DNA from: Peptococcaceae bacterium
GTDB lineage: Bacteria; Bacillota; Peptococcia; DRI-13; UBA5745
Assembly: GCA_031264885.1 (NCBI GenBank)
Contig: JAISDM010000151.1
Location: 1 to 7,003 of the forward strand
Reading direction: 5' to 3'
Length of the DNA: 7,003 nucleotides
Shown: positions 4,748 to 7,003 of the stretch, in pieces
How positions within the stretch are numbered: the first letter of the stretch is position 1
How the letters are laid out: each line of letters opens with the position of its first letter
The notes under the pieces: generated by a model
What the model was told of the DNA's origin: nothing
The model's database searches: none
What the model saw: only the letters and a program-made list of their open reading frames with translations
Program-made: the position numbers and the translations under genes

Positions 4748-5865
4748 TGGCGGCGCCGGCTGATTTCCGGGCTGTGATGGATATCGGAACCAATTCTGTC
4801 CGCTTGCTCGTCGCGTCTGTTGACGGGGGACGGATTGTGGCTTTGCGCCGGGAATTGGTGACGGCCCGTTTGGGACAGGGCATGGGGAAGACGATTTTGC
4901 CGGAGGCGGCGGAGCGGACGCTGGCCGCTCTCAGGAAATTCCGGCGAAGCATACAAGACACGGTGGGGTTGGAGCGTGCCGAAATCCGTTTGGTGGGCAC
5001 GCAATTTTTGCGTGAAGCCGATAACGCGCTTGAATTCCGGGAGCGGGTGGCGCAGACCCTGGGATGGGAATTAGAGATACTGCCAGGCCCTCAGGAGGCC
5101 TGGCTCAGTTATATTGGCGCCACGAACAGCCTGTCGCTGTCCGGCGGGGCCGGAGCCGGAGCTGCGGATGGGGTCGGAGCCGGAGCTGCGGATGGGGCCG
5201 GAGCCGCGAACGGGGCCGGGGGTGAAGCCGGGGACGCGGGTGGATCCGCGGATGGAGCCGGGGCCGCGGATGGGGCCAGGGCTGGAGCCGCGAACGGGGC
5301 CGGAAGCGGAGCTGGGGCCGGGGCGGTTTGGGCGGTGCTGGATATCGGCGGCGGCAGTACGGAGATCATGCTGCCTGACAAAGACGGGAAGCTGGCCGGC
5401 GCCAGCGTTCCCATTGGCGCGCTGCGGTTATACCAGCAGCCGATGACCTCTGATGAGATCCAGGCTTACTTGGGGGAACAATGGCGGGATATCCCGTTCC
5501 CCGAGGCGTTTTCGCTGGTGGGCGTGGCCGGAACCTGTACCACCTTGGGCGCCGTTCACCTGGGAATGACGCGGTATGACGCGGAGCGTTTATCGGGCAT
5601 GGAGATGAGCCGCGTCCAAATCGAAGCCATCCAAAACCGGATTTTGCCTATGACCCCGGCGCGGCGTCTCGAAGTACCCGGCATGACGCCCGGACGGGAG
5701 GATATCATCCCTTACGGCGTCGGATTGCTGTTGGAGATCATGTGTTTTTTGCGCCGTGACCGGATCGTCATTCAGGACGCGGATCTGCTGCAAGGCTTGA
5801 TTTTACGGGACTTAGGACTTGTTAGGGATTTTAGCATACAACAACATCGGGAGGCGGGAGTATGA
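4747..5865 (+). CDS. Ppx/GppA-family phosphatase with a Gly/Ala-rich insert
   Basis: This 372-residue protein belongs to the exopolyphosphatase / pppGpp phosphatase family (ASKHA fold). Members hydrolyse polyphosphate or the gamma-phosphate of pppGpp; sequence alone does not decide which. Motifs: phosphate-1 D12-IGTNSVRLL, GTQFLREADN (84-93), GPQEAW (114-119) with E117 at the family's catalytic glutamate, phosphate-2 D199-IGGGSTE, and GTCTTLGA plus PGREDIIPYG in the C-terminal half. In GPQEAW the residue before E117 is Gln, where Glu is common. Residues 133-193 are an almost pure Gly/Ala/Asp/Asn stretch encoded by imperfect DNA repeats. Removing it leaves about 311 residues, the normal size for short family members, so it reads as an in-frame expansion at a loop rather than a fusion. 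The start overlaps the S1 stop by 1 nt. The end overlaps the reductase start by 4 nt. Confidence 0.88.
   Translation: MAAPADFRAVMDIGTNSVRLLVASVDGGRIVALRRELVTARLGQGMGKTILPEAAERTLAALRKFRRSIQDTVGLERAEIRLVGTQFLREADNALEFRERVAQTLGWELEILPGPQEAWLSYIGATNSLSLSGGAGAGAADGVGAGAADGAGAANGAGGEAGDAGGSADGAGAADGARAGAANGAGSGAGAGAVWAVLDIGGGSTEIMLPDKDGKLAGASVPIGALRLYQQPMTSDEIQAYLGEQWRDIPFPEAFSLVGVAGTCTTLGAVHLGMTRYDAERLSGMEMSRVQIEAIQNRILPMTPARRLEVPGMTPGREDIIPYGVGLLLEIMCFLRRDRIVIQDADLLQGLILRDLGLVRDFSIQQHREAGV
5143..5325 (+). repeat. In-frame GC-rich minisatellite within the Ppx/GppA gene
   Basis: This segment encodes residues 133-193, nearly all Gly and Ala with Asp, Asn and a few others. It contains a 24-bp tandem duplication: 5151-5173 is identical to 5175-5197, and only the 24th base differs (T at 5174, C at 5198). 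A 20-bp identity (5200-5219 and 5284-5303) recurs at a distance of 84 bp. Further degenerate copies of the core ggagccg.g fill the rest. Phase is kept in multiples of 3, so the reading frame survives. Such arrays typically grow and shrink by slippage or unequal recombination. Confidence 0.85.
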
Positions 5866-7003
5866 CAGAGAAATATCTCGGTGAAAACATTCCTAAGCTG
5901 GGCTTCGGGTATATGCGGCTGCCGCTCAGGGATGGAAAATTTGACGAAGAAGCGGTCAACGGGATGGTGGATGAGTTTTTGGCTCACGGATTTTCGTACT
6001 TTGACACCGCGTATATCTATGAGGGTTCCGAGGAGGCTCTTTGCCGGTCGCTGGTGAGGCGCTATCCCCGGGAGCGGTTTCAGATCGCCACGAAGCTGGC
6101 GGTCATGATGGGCATGTCGAAACCGGAACAGCAGCAGGCGCAGTTTGACATCTCACTCAACCGGCTGGGCGTTGATTTTGTGGATTTTTACCTAGTCCAC
6201 GGGCTGAACGGCGAATTCATAAAGATTGCGGATTCCCTGGATACCTGGGGATATATGCGCGGCGTGAAGGAAAAAGGACTCGCGAAGCACATCGGATTCT
6301 CGTTCCACGGGACGCCGGAGGAACTGGACGACATTTTGACGAAGCATCCCGAGATGGAATTTGCCCAGCTGCAGATCAATTATCTGGATTGGGAGAACCC
6401 GGAGGTCCAGTCGCGCAGGCTTTATGAGACCGTCCGGAAGCACAATACGCCCTTTACCATCATGGAGCCTACCAAGGCGGGACTGTTGGCGGGAGGCGAA
6501 TCGAAGGCGGCCGCTTTTCTCAAAGAGGCCAATCCGGACGCGTCGGTGGCGTCCTGGGCCTTCCGCTTCGCGGGAGAACTGGAAGGACTGATCACCGTCC
6601 TGTCCGGCATGGGGAATCTTGAGCAAATCAGGGACAACGCCGGGACATTCAAGAATTTCAGGCCGCTGACGGCAAAAGAGCGCGCCCTGATCGGCGAAGC
6701 GGTCGGGATCATCAACGCCACTCCCCGGATCCCCTGTACGGCGTGCCGGTACTGCCTGACCCACTGCCCGAAAAAAATCCAGATACCCACATTCATCAAG
6801 ATATACAACGATCTTCTGGTGTACAAGGATAGATCCAGCTCAGGCTATTCCTATATGCTCAATACCGGCGCGAAAAGCGCGAAGCCGGCCGACTGCGCGC
6901 GATGTAAGGAATGCGAGCGGCATTGCCCCCAGCACATCGAAATCTCCGATACCCTCGCCAAGCTAGTCGCCGAACTGGACCCCGTCAGAAGCCAATTCGT
7001 GAT
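5862..7003 (+). CDS. Aldo/keto reductase with C-terminal 2x[4Fe-4S] motifs (right end cut)
   Basis: The reading frame is open for 380 codons to the window edge; the true stop lies beyond it. The N-terminal aldo/keto reductase barrel (about 1-285) retains the complete catalytic tetrad: D48 and Y53 in DTAYIYEGSEE, K78 in ATKL, and H113 in LVHGL. The C-terminal extension carries two ferredoxin motifs, C292-x2-C295-x2-C298-x3-C302-P and C345-x2-C348-x2-C351-x3-C355-P. This fused type (COG1453) is common in anaerobic Firmicutes; substrates are mostly unknown, and the clusters suggest electron exchange with ferredoxin-type carriers in addition to or instead of NAD(P)H. ATG 5862 overlaps the ppx stop (ATGA), and GGGAGG (5849-5854) lies 7 nt upstream. 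Only a few residues are probably missing, since the family usually ends soon after the second cluster. Confidence 0.9.
   Translation, partial: MTEKYLGENIPKLGFGYMRLPLRDGKFDEEAVNGMVDEFLAHGFSYFDTAYIYEGSEEALCRSLVRRYPRERFQIATKLAVMMGMSKPEQQQAQFDISLNRLGVDFVDFYLVHGLNGEFIKIADSLDTWGYMRGVKEKGLAKHIGFSFHGTPEELDDILTKHPEMEFAQLQINYLDWENPEVQSRRLYETVRKHNTPFTIMEPTKAGLLAGGESKAAAFLKEANPDASVASWAFRFAGELEGLITVLSGMGNLEQIRDNAGTFKNFRPLTAKERALIGEAVGIINATPRIPCTACRYCLTHCPKKIQIPTFIKIYNDLLVYKDRSSSGYSYMLNTGAKSAKPADCARCKECERHCPQHIEISDTLAKLVAELDPVRSQFV

Noticed and set aside
5143..5325. Possible CRISPR array
   Set aside because: Repeats are short, degenerate and contiguous, without uniform unique spacers, and they lie in frame inside a conserved gene.
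5109..5446. Proline/alanine- and arginine/proline-rich frames in the Gly/Ala repeat region
   Set aside because: The GC-rich minisatellite lacks stop codons in several frames. Only the frame continuous with the Ppx/GppA motifs on both sides is credible.

Overview
The window most likely comes from an anaerobic, endospore-forming Firmicute of the class Clostridia. The block yabP-yabQ-divIC-S1 protein (YabR-like) is the conserved sporulation/division neighbourhood of spore formers. The ferredoxin-fused ASKHA ATPase (RACo type) and the aldo/keto reductase with two C-terminal [4Fe-4S] motifs are typical of strict anaerobes. All supported genes lie on the + strand, and no rRNA, tRNA, CRISPR array or transposase is visible.

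Layout. Positions 1-306 hold no credible gene, only a mosaic of dispersed-repeat-like palindromes bounded by 13-bp inverted repeats. Two small, closely spaced helical proteins follow (331-801 and 814-1293); they resemble each other and look FlgN-like. The 201-bp gap at 1294-1494 contains three perfect TTATCCACA DnaA boxes, two of them abutting, plus two degenerate boxes in inverted orientation, with AT-rich DNA on both sides. Then come the RACo-like activator (1495-3012), yabP (3099-3383), yabQ (3392-3661), divIC (3785-4267), an S1-domain protein (4295-4747), a Ppx/GppA-family phosphatase (4747-5865) and an Fe-S aldo/keto reductase (5862 to past the right edge).

How the genes work together. 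YabP and YabQ act in spore coat/cortex development. DivIC is a membrane divisome protein, and the S1 protein probably binds RNA or ribosomes. The last three genes are tightly packed: S1 and ppx overlap by 1 nt (TAATG) and ppx and the reductase by 4 nt (ATGA), so they probably share a transcript with coupled translation. The RACo-like gene has no corrinoid protein or methyltransferase beside it in this window.

Most unusual points: (1) the oriC-like DnaA-box cluster away from any visible dnaA; (2) a roughly 61-residue Gly/Ala minisatellite inserted in frame between two nucleotide-binding motifs of the Ppx/GppA protein; (3) a 10-bp perfect inverted repeat that would mask the yabP ribosome-binding site; (4) the mosaic repeat at the left edge. 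No complete new defence or mobile system is evident.
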